From Arthrobacter psychrolactophilus (GTDB lineage: Bacteria; Actinomycetota; Actinomycetes; Actinomycetales; Micrococcaceae): a DNA stretch of 64,000 bases. The notes beneath the pieces were generated by a model. That model saw only the letters and a program-made list of their open reading frames with translations. It was not told the origin of the DNA and did no database searches. The DNA lies in assembly GCF_003219795.1 (NCBI RefSeq), contig NZ_QJVC01000022.1, forward strand, positions 1-64,000, given 5' to 3'. The number at the start of each line of letters is the position of its first letter. Position 1 is the first letter of the stretch. Of this stretch, positions 19,848 to 29,765 are shown piece by piece. The position numbers and the translations under genes are program-made.

Positions 19848-20653
19848 CAGGCAGTCCTTTCCTCGGCGGCCATGGATTCTTGGATGAGCCGGAGAAACGC
19901 CAGCTCCAGATCATCCGTTTGACCGTTCTCGCGCAGCTGAGCCGGCGTGAGTTGCGACAGGAGCAGTCCTTCGCGCAAGAGCAGGAGCGAATCACAGTGC
20001 CCGGCCTCCTCCATGACGTGGCTGGAAATGACCAGCGTGGTGCCCTCGGCGGCCAGGGCGGCAAATTGTTGCCATAAATCCGCCCGCAGCACGGGATCCA
20101 ACCCCACTGTTGGTTCGTCCATGACGAGCAGTTTTGGTTTGCCCACGAGCGCACACGCCAAGGACACCCGGCTAAATTGCCCACCAGATAAACTCCCGGC
20201 CTTCCGCTTGGCAAAATCGGAAAGCCCGACGGCGGCCAGCACCGCCTGTGCCTCATCTCGGCTGCCGCCGTGGACGGCCGAGAAGTACCGCACGTTATCG
20301 AGCACGCTCAAGTCCCGGTAGACGCTGACCTCCTGGGTGACATAGCCGACGTCGTTGCGGTTGAGCGGGTCGCCTGCCGGACGGCCCAGGACAGTGACGG
20401 TACCGGCGGAGATCTTCTGGACGCCCACGAGGGCACGCATGAAGGTGGTCTTGCCGCTGCCGGAGGGGCCCAGAAGACCTGTGATGCGTCCTGCCGGGAT
20501 ATTGCAGGTGATATTAGCTAGGACGGTGGACTTGCCGCGATGCACGCGCAAGCCCTCGACGCTGACGCTGATGGGCCCGTTGGTGCCTGAGGGATCGGCC
20601 GGAACCGGAGCGAAGCGCGGATCGGGTTCGGGCAACGCTGCTCTGTGGGACAT
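19847..20653 (-). CDS. ABC-2 type exporter, ATP-binding subunit
   Basis: A 268-residue ABC ATPase. Walker A is GPSGSGKT (62-69), the Q-loop is in DVGYVTQEVSVY, the signature is LSGGQFSRVSLA and Walker B is LLVMDEPTVGLDP, followed by the H-loop (VISSHVMEE). The sequence is of the DrrA/CcmA-like subgroup that energises ABC-2 permeases. The start has GGAG 5 nt upstream. A 28-residue Pro-rich N-terminal lead precedes the domain. The gene is divergent from proS, with a 251-bp gap. Confidence 0.93.
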   Translation of the reverse strand: MSHRAALPEPDPRFAPVPADPSGTNGPISVSVEGLRVHRGKSTVLANITCNIPAGRITGLLGPSGSGKTTFMRALVGVQKISAGTVTVLGRPAGDPLNRNDVGYVTQEVSVYRDLSVLDNVRYFSAVHGGSRDEAQAVLAAVGLSDFAKRKAGSLSGGQFSRVSLACALVGKPKLLVMDEPTVGLDPVLRADLWQQFAALAAEGTTLVISSHVMEEAGHCDSLLLLREGLLLSQLTPAQLRENGQTDDLELAFLRLIQESMAAEERTA

Positions 20654-20813
20654 CTGGGCTCCAAGGCTGCCGGTTCGTGGTCGTCTCTTTTCAAACTAGT
20701 CCCGGGTCACTGGTGTGTCCAGCATCCGCCGTCGCACCGCATGCCTCGGAGGTGGCGGTGGGATTGCCTCGTGGCGGAATTCTGTGGCTTTTCACCCGTC
20801 ACCGGCCGTGCAA

Positions 20814-20848
20814 CTGTCATGGCATGGACTGAACCGGTAGATTAGTAT
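20814..20848 (+). promoter_or_regulatory. Possible proS promoter
   Basis: CTGTCA (20814-20819), an 18-bp spacer and TAGATT (20838-20843) form a plausible promoter; TAGTAT at 20843-20848 is an overlapping alternative -10. The GTG of proS is about 55 nt downstream of the expected start site. No other structure is evident in the 251-bp divergent gap. Confidence 0.35.
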
Positions 20849-20904
20849 CTGTTCGTCCTGACTAGGGGCGGCACCTACCAACTTCAAGAAATGGAAATTT
20901 TCGC

Positions 20905-22698
20905 GTGGCACTTCGCCTTTCCACCCTCTTTTTACGTACTTTGCGTGAAGATCCCGCCGATGCCGAAGTAGACAGCCACCGGCTACTACTGCGCGCTGGC
21001 TACATTCGCCGCGCGGCCCCGGGCATCTACACATGGCTCCCGCTGGGCTTGCGCGTCCTGCGCAAGGTGGAAGCCATTGTGCGCGAAGAGATGGACGCGA
21101 TCGGCGCCCAGGAAGTTCACTTCCCGGCGCTGCTGCCCCGTGAGCCGTACGAGGCCACGAACCGCTGGCAGGAATATGGCGATAACCTGTTCCGCCTCCA
21201 GGACCGCAAGGGCGCCGACTACCTGTTGGCCCCCACGCACGAGGAAATGTTCACGCTGCTCGTTAAGGACCTGTACTCCTCGTACAAGGACCTACCCCTG
21301 AGCCTGTACCAGATCCAGAACAAGTACCGCGACGAGGCTCGTCCCCGCGCCGGACTCCTGCGTGGCCGCGAATTCGTCATGAAGGACTCCTACTCCTTTG
21401 ACATTGACGACGCCGGACTGGACGCCAGCTACATGGCTCACCGCGGTGCCTACTTGCGGATCTTTGAGCGCCTTGGCCTGGAAATCATCCCCGTTGCCGC
21501 AACAGCCGGCGCCATGGGCGGTTCCAAGAGCGAAGAGTTCTTGCACCCCATGACGGTCGGTGAGGACACCTTTGTGCGTTCTCCCGGTGGCTATGCAGCC
21601 AACGTTGAGGCCGTCACCACGGTGGTTCCCGAGGACATCGACTTCAGCAACGCCCCGACCGCGCAGGTTCTGGACACGCCGGACACGGCGACGATCGAGT
21701 CACTCGTCGCGGCCGCCAACGCCATGGCACCGCGTGCCGAAGGCGTCTGGACGGCAGCGGACACCCTCAAGAATGTGGTCCTGGCCGTTGACCTGCCCAC
21801 AGGCGAGCGTCAGATCGTGGTTGTCGGCTTGCCCGGCGACCGTGACGTTGACCTCAAGCGCATCGAGGCCAACATCGGAGCACACCTGCCGATCGGTGGC
21901 GAGGTGGGTGTTGAGGCAGCCGGCGAAGCGGATCTGAAGAAGCACGCAGGACTCATCAAGGGCTACATTGGGCCTGGCCTGAGCCTGGATGCTGCGGTTC
22001 TTGGCGCAGAAGCTTCCACGAAGCTGCTCTACCTCGTTGACCCGCGCGTCGTCTCTGGAACCACCTGGATCACCGGTGCCAACGAAGAAGGCAAGCACGT
22101 CTTTGGTCTCGTGGCCGGCCGTGACTTCACCTGGGATGGCACGGTTGAAGCCGCACAGGTTCGCGAAGGCGATCCCGCTCCCGACGGATCCGGTCCGCTC
22201 GAAGCCGCCCGCGGCATCGAAATGGGTCACATCTTCGCCCTGGGGCGCAAGTACGCTGAGGCCTTGGACCTGAAGGTTCTGGACCAGAACGGCAAGCTTG
22301 CCGTGGTCACAATGGGCTCCTACGGCATCGGTGTCACCCGCGCCGTGGCCGCACTGGCTGAATCCAACCACGACGATAAGGGCCTCATCTGGCCCGCCAA
22401 GGTTGCCCCGGCCGATGTTCACGTCGTCGCCGTTGGCCGTGGTGAGGAAATCTTTGGAACAGCTGAGCAGCTCACCAAGGACCTCGAAACTGCCGGTCTG
22501 GACGTCATTTACGACGACCGTCCCAAGGTTTCCCCCGGTGTGAAGTTCGGCGATGCCGAGCTCATCGGTGTCCCCACTATCTTGGCCGTTGGCCGTGGAC
22601 TGGTAGACGGTGTCGTGGAAATCAAGAACCGCGCAACTGGTGCTGCTGAAAACGTCGCCGTTGCCGAGGCTGTGCAGTACATCCTCGACCAGCAGTAA
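20905..22698 (+). CDS. proS: Prolyl-tRNA synthetase, bacterial type
   Basis: A 597-residue class II synthetase of the bacterial ProS type. Class II motifs are visible: motif 2 in [28 protein letters not shown]-like order, motif 3 in [15 protein letters not shown]. Between them sits the insertion (editing) domain, about residues 225-400. The C-terminal anticodon-binding domain follows. It charges tRNA-Pro; the editing domain hydrolyses Ala-tRNA-Pro. Start is GTG 20905 with [20 protein letters not shown] as the normal N-terminus. A large hairpin lies right after the stop. Confidence 0.97.
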   Translation: MALRLSTLFLRTLREDPADAEVDSHRLLLRAGYIRRAAPGIYTWLPLGLRVLRKVEAIVREEMDAIGAQEVHFPALLPREPYEATNRWQEYGDNLFRLQDRKGADYLLAPTHEEMFTLLVKDLYSSYKDLPLSLYQIQNKYRDEARPRAGLLRGREFVMKDSYSFDIDDAGLDASYMAHRGAYLRIFERLGLEIIPVAATAGAMGGSKSEEFLHPMTVGEDTFVRSPGGYAANVEAVTTVVPEDIDFSNAPTAQVLDTPDTATIESLVAAANAMAPRAEGVWTAADTLKNVVLAVDLPTGERQIVVVGLPGDRDVDLKRIEANIGAHLPIGGEVGVEAAGEADLKKHAGLIKGYIGPGLSLDAAVLGAEASTKLLYLVDPRVVSGTTWITGANEEGKHVFGLVAGRDFTWDGTVEAAQVREGDPAPDGSGPLEAARGIEMGHIFALGRKYAEALDLKVLDQNGKLAVVTMGSYGIGVTRAVAALAESNHDDKGLIWPAKVAPADVHVVAVGRGEEIFGTAEQLTKDLETAGLDVIYDDRPKVSPGVKFGDAELIGVPTILAVGRGLVDGVVEIKNRATGAAENVAVAEAVQYILDQQ

Positions 22699-22704
22699 TT
22701 CACT

Positions 22705-22775
22705 CAAGACCCGGCGAATGCCTGTGCCGGCCGTCCCACTGCGGGGTGGCCGGCACAGGTGCACGCCGGGTCTTG
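22705..22775 (+). terminator. Two-tier hairpin after proS
   Basis: Two nested perfect 12-bp stems: CAAGACCCGGCG (22705-22716) with CGCCGGGTCTTG (22764-22775), and CCTGTGCCGGCC (22721-22732) with GGCCGGCACAGG (22748-22759). The arms are separated by symmetrical 4-nt internal loops. No U tract follows, so termination may be U-independent, or the element may serve mRNA stability. It lies between proS and the co-directional TSUP gene. Confidence 0.7.
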
Positions 22776-22799
22776 CCACGTCCGCAGAAGGGGACTGCA

Positions 22800-23600
22800 A
22801 TGATTTCCGGCTTTGAAAACATCACCATGGCTACGCTCTTGTTGATTATCGTGGCGGGGTTTGCTGCCGGCTGGATCGACGCCGTCGTTGGCGGTGGCGG
22901 GCTGATCCAGCTGCCCGTCATGCTGATGATTCCCGGGATAACACCCGTTCAGGCCTTGGCAACGAACAAGATGGGCTCGATCTTCGGCACGGCGACGAGC
23001 TCGGTCACCTACTACCGGCGGGTGAAACCCGATCTGCGCACGGCCCTGCCCATGGCTGGCGTGGCGCTCGTGGGCAGCCTCTGTGGGGCGGTGGTCGCGG
23101 CGAGCCTGCCGGGCTCGGTCTTCAAACCTATTATCGTCCTCGCCCTCGTCGCCGTGTTGCTCTTCACCGCGTCCAAACCCAATGTTGGAGAGCTGACGGC
23201 GCTCCGTCATTCGGGGCGGACGCACTATGTGGTGGCGGCGTGTATTGGTGGTTTGATCGGCTTTTACGACGGCCTGATCGGCCCCGGCACAGGATCATTC
23301 CTTGTCATCGCCATGGTGACGCTCATGGGCTATGCCTTCCTCGAAGCAAGCGCCAAGGCCAAGATCGTCAACCTGGCCACCAACGCCGGTGCACTGATGT
23401 TTTTCCTGCCGCATGGATCGCTGCTGTGGGGTGTCGGGCTCGTCCTGGGAGGAGCCAATATGGCCGGCGGCTACTTGGGCGCCCGCACCGCGGTGAAGCA
23501 GGGCAGCAAGTTCATTCGAATCGTGTTCCTTGTGGTCGTCGCCGTGCTGATCATCAAGCTCGGCATCGACGTCCTCAACGAAAATATCCTCCACCGCTAG
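22800..23600 (+). CDS. TSUP/TauE-SafE family membrane transporter
   Basis: A 266-residue polytopic protein of the TSUP family, about eight membrane helices in two repeated halves. Both family signatures are seen: GWIDAVVGGGGLIQLPVM near the N-terminus and GFYDGLIGPGTGSFL in the middle. Members export sulfite, sulfoacetate or organosulfur anions; the substrate here is not known. ATG 22800 is chosen because AAGGGGA lies 8-14 nt upstream. It has no obvious partner gene, and it is separated from proS by a long hairpin. Confidence 0.92.
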   Translation: MISGFENITMATLLLIIVAGFAAGWIDAVVGGGGLIQLPVMLMIPGITPVQALATNKMGSIFGTATSSVTYYRRVKPDLRTALPMAGVALVGSLCGAVVAASLPGSVFKPIIVLALVAVLLFTASKPNVGELTALRHSGRTHYVVAACIGGLIGFYDGLIGPGTGSFLVIAMVTLMGYAFLEASAKAKIVNLATNAGALMFFLPHGSLLWGVGLVLGGANMAGGYLGARTAVKQGSKFIRIVFLVVVAVLIIKLGIDVLNENILHR

Positions 23601-23627
23601 GCGCCCCCAGGCGAGGATGGCAGGTGG

Positions 23628-24614
23628 CTAGGACAGCACGCTGAGTTGATGCGCGCTGGGTAGCCCAGGGAGGGTCTTTCCGGCCATGGTGCTGGCGACC
23701 CACAAGGATCGTTGTGCGTCGCCGACATGGCCCGGACTCTCCAGATACCACAGCGCATTTTCGACCTCTCGAACCACGGCCCAGGCGGCAGAGAGCTCCT
23801 CATCGAGCCCGGCCGCCTGAGCTAGTGCAGAAGAACGACGGCGCAGGGCCTCCTCCACGTTTCGTTCAGGCAGCTCGTGCAATCGATTCCAGAGACAGGG
23901 CGCCACGGCGAACTCGGCGTCTCCCAGTTGCGCCTGTGGGTCGATGGCTAGATAGTGCCCACCGTCTAGGCTCGCCAAGATGTTTTGGTAGTGCAGATCC
24001 GTGTGGACCAAAACGTCATTGCTGCTGCGGCGGGCCACGGATCCCCGGGTTTGGCAGAGTTCTAACGCTGATTCGAGGAGCCAGCGCGGGAAAGGCTCAC
24101 CGAGATCGCTCCACCGCTGCGGCAATTCATCGCAATAACGTTCGGCCGTTCCTGCGATGTGCGGCAGTTGCCGCCACTCCGGACGGTCATCGGGACGAAT
24201 GCTCAGGGTCCTCAGCAACTCGCCCCAGACGGTGATGGCTTCCTCCATAGGAGCTGTCAGCAAGGAGCGGTCCGCGTCGAGTCGCTCCATGAGCATGGCC
24301 CCGATTGAATCGTCCTCTTCCATGAGCTCGAGAACTCCATGCCCGGCCCACAGCCGCAGCGCGAGCGGTTCCAGAAGCGTCTCTTCCGTGGGGAAGGCCA
24401 ACTTCAAGACGGCCTTCATCCCGTTGTGGGTGAGCACGGGGAGCACCATGGCGGTGTGTCCATGCCACGGCGCAGCGCCCACGGCCAGATCTATGCTCAG
24501 CTGCCATTGATGGAGGGCTTGCTCGAGTCGAGCCGGCAGCTGCTCCAGCCACGTCCGTCCCTCAAGGGTTTGGCGGTACCGCAATCGCAGGGGTTCAGGA
24601 ATTTCAACTCTCAT
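23628..24614 (-). CDS. Aminoglycoside/hydroxyurea phosphotransferase-like kinase (APH(6) family)
   Basis: A 328-residue kinase-fold protein. The catalytic loop VHTDLHYQNILAS and the metal-binding DPQAQLGDAEFAVAP (variant of the APH(6) DPKGxxGD) are visible. MKAVLKLAFP near residue 70 holds the ATP-binding Lys. The family includes streptomycin 6-phosphotransferases and hydroxyurea kinases, but chromosomal actinobacterial members are often of unproven function. ATG 24614 with GAGGG 7 nt upstream is preferred over GTG 24644. No resistance or mobile genes are nearby, so a resistance role is not implied by context. Confidence 0.82.
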   Translation of the reverse strand: MRVEIPEPLRLRYRQTLEGRTWLEQLPARLEQALHQWQLSIDLAVGAAPWHGHTAMVLPVLTHNGMKAVLKLAFPTEETLLEPLALRLWAGHGVLELMEEDDSIGAMLMERLDADRSLLTAPMEEAITVWGELLRTLSIRPDDRPEWRQLPHIAGTAERYCDELPQRWSDLGEPFPRWLLESALELCQTRGSVARRSSNDVLVHTDLHYQNILASLDGGHYLAIDPQAQLGDAEFAVAPCLWNRLHELPERNVEEALRRRSSALAQAAGLDEELSAAWAVVREVENALWYLESPGHVGDAQRSLWVASTMAGKTLPGLPSAHQLSVLS

Positions 24615-24679
24615 GGACACACCCTCGAGCTTAGCCGGTGGCACCCAGGTGAGGCGTGCGCCGTCGTCCGTAGTTGTGA

Positions 24680-25411
24680 CTAACTCAGGAGTCCGCTCGC
24701 CCCGAGAAGACTGCCGATGGCAAACGTTGCGGCCAACGCCAGAGCGCCGCCAAGGACCACGCGGGCTGCCGCCCGGAAGCGCGAGCCGCCGCCGATGACC
24801 GCCCCGATCCAGCCGGTGATGCCAAGGGCCAGGAGCACGGCGATGAACGTCACGGGGACCCGGAGGCCTTCGGGCGGGAGCAAAATGGCCGCCATGGGGA
24901 GAACCGCGCCAAGGATGAAGGCGATGGCCGAGGCGAACGCGGCATGCCAGGGGCTGACGACGTCGTCCACGTCGAGGTTGAGCTCGGCCGAGAGGTGGGC
25001 GCCGAGGGCATCAAATTCGGTGAGTTCTTCGGCCACAAGTGCGGCCGTGGCGGGGGAGAGGCCCTTGTGTTCGTAGGCGCGGGCCAGGCGTTCCAGATTT
25101 TCCCGAGGGGATCGTCTCAGTTCGGCGCGTTTGGCCGCGATCATAGAGCGTTGGCTGTCGCGTTGGCTGCTGACGGAGACGTACTCGCCCAAGGCCATGG
25201 AGATGGCGCCGCCAACAAGTGCCGCCATACCAGCGGTGATGATGGGGCCAACTTCCGTTGTTGCCCCGGCCACGCCGACAGCAACAGCTGCGACGGAGAC
25301 GATGCCGTCATTGGCGCCTAAAACGCCTGCCCGCAGCCAGTTCAGGCGTTGGGCGATGTCTCCCGTGAAGGAGCGCTCTCGAGGTGGGGTGAGTTGCTCG
25401 ACTCGCTTCAT
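24680..25411 (-). CDS. VIT1/CCC1-family transporter
   Basis: A 243-residue membrane protein of the vacuolar iron/manganese transporter family. TM1-2 contain GANDGIVSVAAVAVGVAGA and GGAISMALGEYVSVSSQ, both family hallmarks. A cytosolic helical segment (about 85-145) with many Glu/Arg follows, then three more membrane helices. It probably moves Fe2+ or Mn2+. ATG 25411 begins at the conserved N-terminal region; upstream in-frame codons lack any family similarity. An AGGA lies close to the ATG. Confidence 0.9.
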   Translation of the reverse strand: MKRVEQLTPPRERSFTGDIAQRLNWLRAGVLGANDGIVSVAAVAVGVAGATTEVGPIITAGMAALVGGAISMALGEYVSVSSQRDSQRSMIAAKRAELRRSPRENLERLARAYEHKGLSPATAALVAEELTEFDALGAHLSAELNLDVDDVVSPWHAAFASAIAFILGAVLPMAAILLPPEGLRVPVTFIAVLLALGITGWIGAVIGGGSRFRAAARVVLGGALALAATFAIGSLLGASGLLS

Positions 25412-25502
25412 AATCCTAGCAAAGCACTCCTGAGTTTGCGCCGCTACCAAGGAAAGGATGTCCTCGCGAAGGTTTGGCTTTCCTGAGTTCTCCGCCTGCG
25501 AA

Positions 25503-27908
25503 TCAGGAGGTGGGCAGGCCTGACAGGGCGCTGATCGAGCCGCCCCAAAGCACTTCGGTGGATGCTGAGTCGAGGAGCCAGGAGACGGAGATTTTACGCA
25601 GCTCGGTCGGGTTGGCCGATGACTTCCCCTCGGCAACTGCTGGGGGTGCGGGCGCGTCAGTTGTTTCAACGGCGGGAGCGGAACTGAGCGCTGCAAGGTC
25701 GGCGTACAGGCGCGTCAGATCCGCTTCCAACGCGGCCAGAGCTGGAGCAGGGGCGGTCGTGAATTGGGCGTCGAGGGCGTAGCCAGCGGTGGCTTCTGTC
25801 TGAGGCAAGCAGCGGACTTTCAGCTCTTCATTGAGCACCTTGAGCTTGGTTTGATGACGGGCGAGGAGGCCCGCCGAGGTGCTGAACTGCGGCTCGGATA
25901 GGCGGGTTGTGGCGACCTGGTAGGCGTAGACAGCCTCCTGTTCGCCCAAAGCCGCTGCGCGCAGTGCTGAATCAATCGTGACCCCGGGGCGAGGCTCTAG
26001 GACCGATTTGCATTCGGGCCCCTTGGGGGCGGCGAAGTCGACGCGGACAGGGAGGAATGCCGAGCTCGGTGACGTCGAGCCGGCCGCTGTGCTGAGGTTT
26101 TGCGCCTGCAGGAGCTGGCTTGTCCCGGCAGCGGCAAAGACTCGTCCCATGGCTTGGTCAGCTGTTAAGGCGCTACTGAGGAGCTCACCACCGCTGGCGT
26201 TGAGTGCCACAACGAAGTCGCTCAGGGTCGCGGGCGCACTGCTCGTTGGGCTGTTGCTGGCGGACTCCTCGTGGGGGAGACCATCCCCGAGAGCGAGAGC
26301 CTGCGCCGAAAGATCGGTGGTGATATGATCCAGCGCTTCCAGGACCTTGGGAGCCGTGGCTGACGTGGCCAGTGCTGCCCCCTGGGTGGCCAAGGAGCTC
26401 GTGCGTTCCCAGGCCGCCTGACGATTCAGCTCGGTTTGTGATTGTTTGAGCGTGGGATCGTCCTTGCCGGAGAGTACTGTTCCGGTGCCCACCACGACGG
26501 CGGCAATGACCACCATGAAGAAGAAGCCCTTCAAGAAGGAGAAGGGGCGCTTTCGCTTCTTCTCTTCTGAACCATTGTGCGGATCAACTTTTGACCTCGC
26601 CGATGAGGCGTCACTGAGGGGAGCTGTTGCGGCTTCCTTGACGGCGTCCGTTGTGCGAGTCGCGGCCAGCACATCGGCCGGACCAGCTTCAGAGCCCAGC
26701 TTCTGCTCTGCCATGCGTCGTTCGCGGCGCGACATCGGGGCCGGTTCAGAGTCAACCTCATCAGCGGTATCCGCTGACTCATCCGTTGCTGCGGTGTCGG
26801 ACTTTTCAGCCAGCTCGGTGGCTTCAGAGTCCGCAACGCTGGCGGGCTCGGTGGGAGCCTCTTCATTCTCGAGCTTGGTGGAAGCCGCTTCCTTCGAGGC
26901 TTCGGTATCATGTGAGGTGCTCTCAGAATCTGCTGAATCGTCGGGATCTTCTCCGTCTGCCGGCACAACTGGAGCGTCGTCACTCTTGTCGTCGGAAGGC
27001 GGCGCTTCGTTCGTATCAGAGGTACTTGATTCCGGCGCCGTTTCACTGACTGCGGCAGCGGGCGCTGGATCTTCTGCTGCATCCGGGGAAGCTTTGTCGG
27101 CGTCCTCGATGGAGGACTGTTCTGGAGAAGGTTCGGCGTCGCCCGAGGCGTCATCAGGCGTGGATGCGCCATCATCTGTCGCCTCAATATCGGCAACCTC
27201 GGAAGGCTCCGTCGGGGTGTCCTTGCTGCTGTTGTCTGAGGCAGGTTCTTCGTTTTCGCTAGAAACGGGGGCCGCTTCGTCCACTGCGTCAGTTGCGTCC
27301 GCTTCTTCCGTCTCGGCGTCGCTTGCGGCCACAGCCTCATCAGCAGTTATAGTTTCGCCGGTGGACGCGGCAGGCGTGGATGCACCATTATCCGTCGCTT
27401 CATTGTCGGCGCCCTCGGAAGGCTCCGTCGGGGCGTCCTTGCCGCTGTTGTCTGAGGCAGGTTCTTCGTTCTCGCTAGAAACGGGGGCCGATTCGTCCGC
27501 TGCGTGAGTTGCGTCCGCTTCTTCCGTCTCGGCGTCGCTTGCGGCCACAGCCTCATCAGCAGTTACTGTTTCGCCGGTGGACGCGTCCGGAGCGTCGTCT
27601 CCGTCGACAGCCGACTTGTCTGGGGTCGCACCCTCATGGGGAGGTCGGGGAGCCGCATTGGGGGAGTGTCCGGCGTCGTCGGTTGACGACGGTGACACAC
27701 CGCTCTCAGGCGAGGCGGGGATAACCATGCCATCGGCGCCAACTACGAGGAGCGGCGGCGTGATGCTGGCAGCCTTCGAGGGGGCGCCGGCGGGCGCCGT
27801 GGCGCGGCGCGGACCTTTACGAGGGCTCTTCCCCGAAGGGGTGGTCGGCAGCGTGGCCTTGGCGGGAAGGGAAGCGTTCGGCTCGGCCTGAGAATGTGGA
27901 TTGCTCAC
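25503..27908 (-). CDS. Large acidic single-TM protein with DUF4439-like C-terminal domain
   Basis: An 801-residue protein. Residues 1-60 are basic/Pro-rich. Residues 65-390 are a disordered Glu/Asp/Ser/Thr/Ala-rich region holding a 72-residue tandem duplication (109-180, 181-252). A short basic motif MSRRERRMAEQ is at 392-402. One membrane helix is at about 457-479 after KKRKRP. The C-terminal 320 residues are extracytoplasmic and include a ferritin-like DUF4439-type helical segment (LGEQEAVYAYQVATTRL). A DUF4439 gene divergent from rimP is common in Micrococcaceae. Function unknown. The acidic region has unusual composition for its neighbours. Confidence 0.8.
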   Translation of the reverse strand: MSNPHSQAEPNASLPAKATLPTTPSGKSPRKGPRRATAPAGAPSKAASITPPLLVVGADGMVIPASPESGVSPSSTDDAGHSPNAAPRPPHEGATPDKSAVDGDDAPDASTGETVTADEAVAASDAETEEADATHAADESAPVSSENEEPASDNSGKDAPTEPSEGADNEATDNGASTPAASTGETITADEAVAASDAETEEADATDAVDEAAPVSSENEEPASDNSSKDTPTEPSEVADIEATDDGASTPDDASGDAEPSPEQSSIEDADKASPDAAEDPAPAAAVSETAPESSTSDTNEAPPSDDKSDDAPVVPADGEDPDDSADSESTSHDTEASKEAASTKLENEEAPTEPASVADSEATELAEKSDTAATDESADTADEVDSEPAPMSRRERRMAEQKLGSEAGPADVLAATRTTDAVKEAATAPLSDASSARSKVDPHNGSEEKKRKRPFSFLKGFFFMVVIAAVVVGTGTVLSGKDDPTLKQSQTELNRQAAWERTSSLATQGAALATSATAPKVLEALDHITTDLSAQALALGDGLPHEESASNSPTSSAPATLSDFVVALNASGGELLSSALTADQAMGRVFAAAGTSQLLQAQNLSTAAGSTSPSSAFLPVRVDFAAPKGPECKSVLEPRPGVTIDSALRAAALGEQEAVYAYQVATTRLSEPQFSTSAGLLARHQTKLKVLNEELKVRCLPQTEATAGYALDAQFTTAPAPALAALEADLTRLYADLAALSSAPAVETTDAPAPPAVAEGKSSANPTELRKISVSWLLDSASTEVLWGGSISALSGLPTS
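27153..27584 (-). repeat. 216-bp in-frame tandem duplication
   Basis: Two adjacent 216-bp copies (27369-27584 and 27153-27368) encode 72-residue repeats that begin ASTGETVTADEAVAASDAET and ASTGETITADEAVAASDAET. They differ at only a handful of residues, so the duplication is fairly recent or kept homogeneous. It lies in the disordered part of the acidic membrane protein and is a likely site of length variation between strains. Confidence 0.9.
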
Positions 27909-28076
27909 AACTGTTGATCATCTCATGAGTGCCCTCGTCGGAGCACACTTTGAAAAGGCTAGGAACGAATTCGAAAAAGAGTGCGTCCATAGTCACACTC
28001 TTTGAGTAAAGCGCAAGAGCCGGAAACTCGGTAGTCTATATAACTACAACAACATCAATAGGGAGGCGTGCGTTTT

Positions 28077-28706
28077 ATGACGAAGCCAGACAGGTCCAAA
28101 ATGGCCGCACGCTCAGGGACTACGCCCTCAGCATCGGATGCCATTGCTGAAGCGCAGAGACTACATTCATTCCTTGCCCCTACGGTTGAAGCCGCGAATC
28201 TGTTCCTCGAAGACGTCAAGGTGCACTTCGCAGGAGCTCACCGCACTGTTTCCATCATTGTTGATTTGCCTGAAGATGAGGCGGGAGGCGTAGGCCTCGA
28301 TGCGATCTCATCGATTTCGCGAGAACTCTCCGACGCCATGGACACCGATCCTAACGATGACGGCAGCGCCTATGATCTGGAGATCTCCTCACCTGGTGCA
28401 ACGCGTCCCCTGACAGAACCCCGCCACTGGCGCCGTGCTTTGGGTCGCATGGCCAAGGTCAACGCTTCGGATCGGGAGAACTTCATGGGCCGAATTTTGG
28501 CAGTGGAGGACGACGGCGTGCTGTTCCGTCCGGAACTTGCGGTCAAGAAGGGCATGAAAGCCAAGCAGGGCGAACCCGAAAAAATCTTGTTTACGGTCAT
28601 TCGCCGTGGTGTTGTTGAACTGGAATTTGCTCGTCTCGATGAGGCTGAGCTCGATTTGGAATTTGAACCGACGAGCGGCAACGCAGTCGATGGAGAGGGA
28701 AACTGA
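28077..28706 (+). CDS. rimP: Ribosome maturation factor RimP
   Basis: A 209-residue RimP, which assists 30S subunit assembly. The conserved core runs from FLEDVKVHF to the C-terminal SH3-like domain ([20 protein letters not shown]). The [14 protein letters not shown] motif is diagnostic. The N-terminal 25 residues are a variable extension. ATG 28077 is chosen with GGGAGG at 28061-28066; GTG 28068 is only 1 nt from that site. First gene of the rimP-nusA-ylxR-infB cluster. TAGTCTATATAAC about 40 bp upstream may contain its -10. Confidence 0.94.
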   Translation: MTKPDRSKMAARSGTTPSASDAIAEAQRLHSFLAPTVEAANLFLEDVKVHFAGAHRTVSIIVDLPEDEAGGVGLDAISSISRELSDAMDTDPNDDGSAYDLEISSPGATRPLTEPRHWRRALGRMAKVNASDRENFMGRILAVEDDGVLFRPELAVKKGMKAKQGEPEKILFTVIRRGVVELEFARLDEAELDLEFEPTSGNAVDGEGN

Positions 28707-28708
28707 GC

Positions 28709-29680
28709 ATGGATATTGATATGAGCGCGCTTCGCGAACTGGAGCGCCAACGGGAAATTCCCCTGGATGTGCTGATCCCGACCATTGAGCAGGCACTGCT
28801 GATGGCCTACCATAAGTCAGCCACCGCCCACGATATGGCTCGTGCGGAACTCGATCGCAAGAGCGGCCACGTCACCATTTTCGCTGCCGAGCTCGACGAC
28901 GACGGAAACGCCATCGGCGAATTCGACGACACCCCGAAGGGCTTCGGTCGCATCGCCGCCAGCACCGCCCGCCAGATCATCCTGCAGCGCCTTCGCGACG
29001 CCGAGGACGACGCTGTTGTTGGCGAATTCCGCGGCAAGGAAGGCGAGCTTGTTGCCGGCCAGATCCAGCAGGGCACCAACCGCAACATGATCCAGGTTGA
29101 CCTGGGTGCCGTTGAAGGCGTTTTGCCTCCCAACGAGCAGGTTCCCGGCGAAGACTACCGCCACGGCAACCGCATCCGCACCTTCGTTGTGGACGTCCAC
29201 CGCGGCACCAAGGGCCCGGCCATCACCTTGTCACGTTCACACCCGGGACTCGTTCGGAAGCTCTTCGAAATGGAAGTTCCTGAGATCGCCGACGGCACCG
29301 TCGAGATCGTTTCCTTGGCTCGTGAAGCCGGTCACCGCACCAAGATGGCTGTTCAGGCGAACAAGGCTGGCGTCAATGCCAAGGGTTCCTGCATCGGCGA
29401 GATGGGTTCACGCGTTCGCGCAGTCATGACCGAACTCAACGACGAAAAGATCGACATCGTTGATTTTCATGAGGATCCGGCCACATTCATCGCGAACTCC
29501 CTCTCTCCCTCGAAGGTGATTTCTGTCACCATCCTGGATGAGGCTTTGCGCTCAGCCCGCGTGGTAGTTCCGGATTATCAGCTGTCGTTGGCCATCGGTA
29601 AGGAAGGTCAGAACGCCCGCTTGGCCGCCAAGCTCACCGGATGGCGCATCGACATCGTCTCCGACGCCGCGGCGGTTTAG
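28709..29680 (+). CDS. nusA: Transcription termination/antitermination protein NusA
   Basis: A 323-residue NusA of the short actinobacterial form. N-terminal RNA polymerase-binding domain (1-105), S1 domain ([20 protein letters not shown]) and two KH domains ([35 protein letters not shown]) are visible. The C-terminal acidic repeats of the E. coli protein are absent, as expected. It modulates pausing, termination and rRNA antitermination. Its start lies 2 bp after rimP, in the same operon. Confidence 0.96.
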   Translation: MDIDMSALRELERQREIPLDVLIPTIEQALLMAYHKSATAHDMARAELDRKSGHVTIFAAELDDDGNAIGEFDDTPKGFGRIAASTARQIILQRLRDAEDDAVVGEFRGKEGELVAGQIQQGTNRNMIQVDLGAVEGVLPPNEQVPGEDYRHGNRIRTFVVDVHRGTKGPAITLSRSHPGLVRKLFEMEVPEIADGTVEIVSLAREAGHRTKMAVQANKAGVNAKGSCIGEMGSRVRAVMTELNDEKIDIVDFHEDPATFIANSLSPSKVISVTILDEALRSARVVVPDYQLSLAIGKEGQNARLAAKLTGWRIDIVSDAAAV

Positions 29681-29765
29681 GTCTGCGGTCGCGCCGCGCG
29701 GTAGAATAAGAAGAACCGGGCCCGAAACTGCCCTGACACCCTCAATACCTAGAAGGCATGCACAG

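Noticed and set aside
23628-24614. Acquired antibiotic-resistance cassette
   Set aside because: The kinase resembles APH(6), but there is no mobile element, integron or base-composition break around it. It is probably a chromosomal relative of unknown substrate.
26446-27507. Plus-strand Ser/Ala-rich open frame opposite the acidic membrane protein
   Set aside because: The Ser-rich sequence arises from reading Glu/Asp-rich codons backwards; there is no ribosome site or motif.
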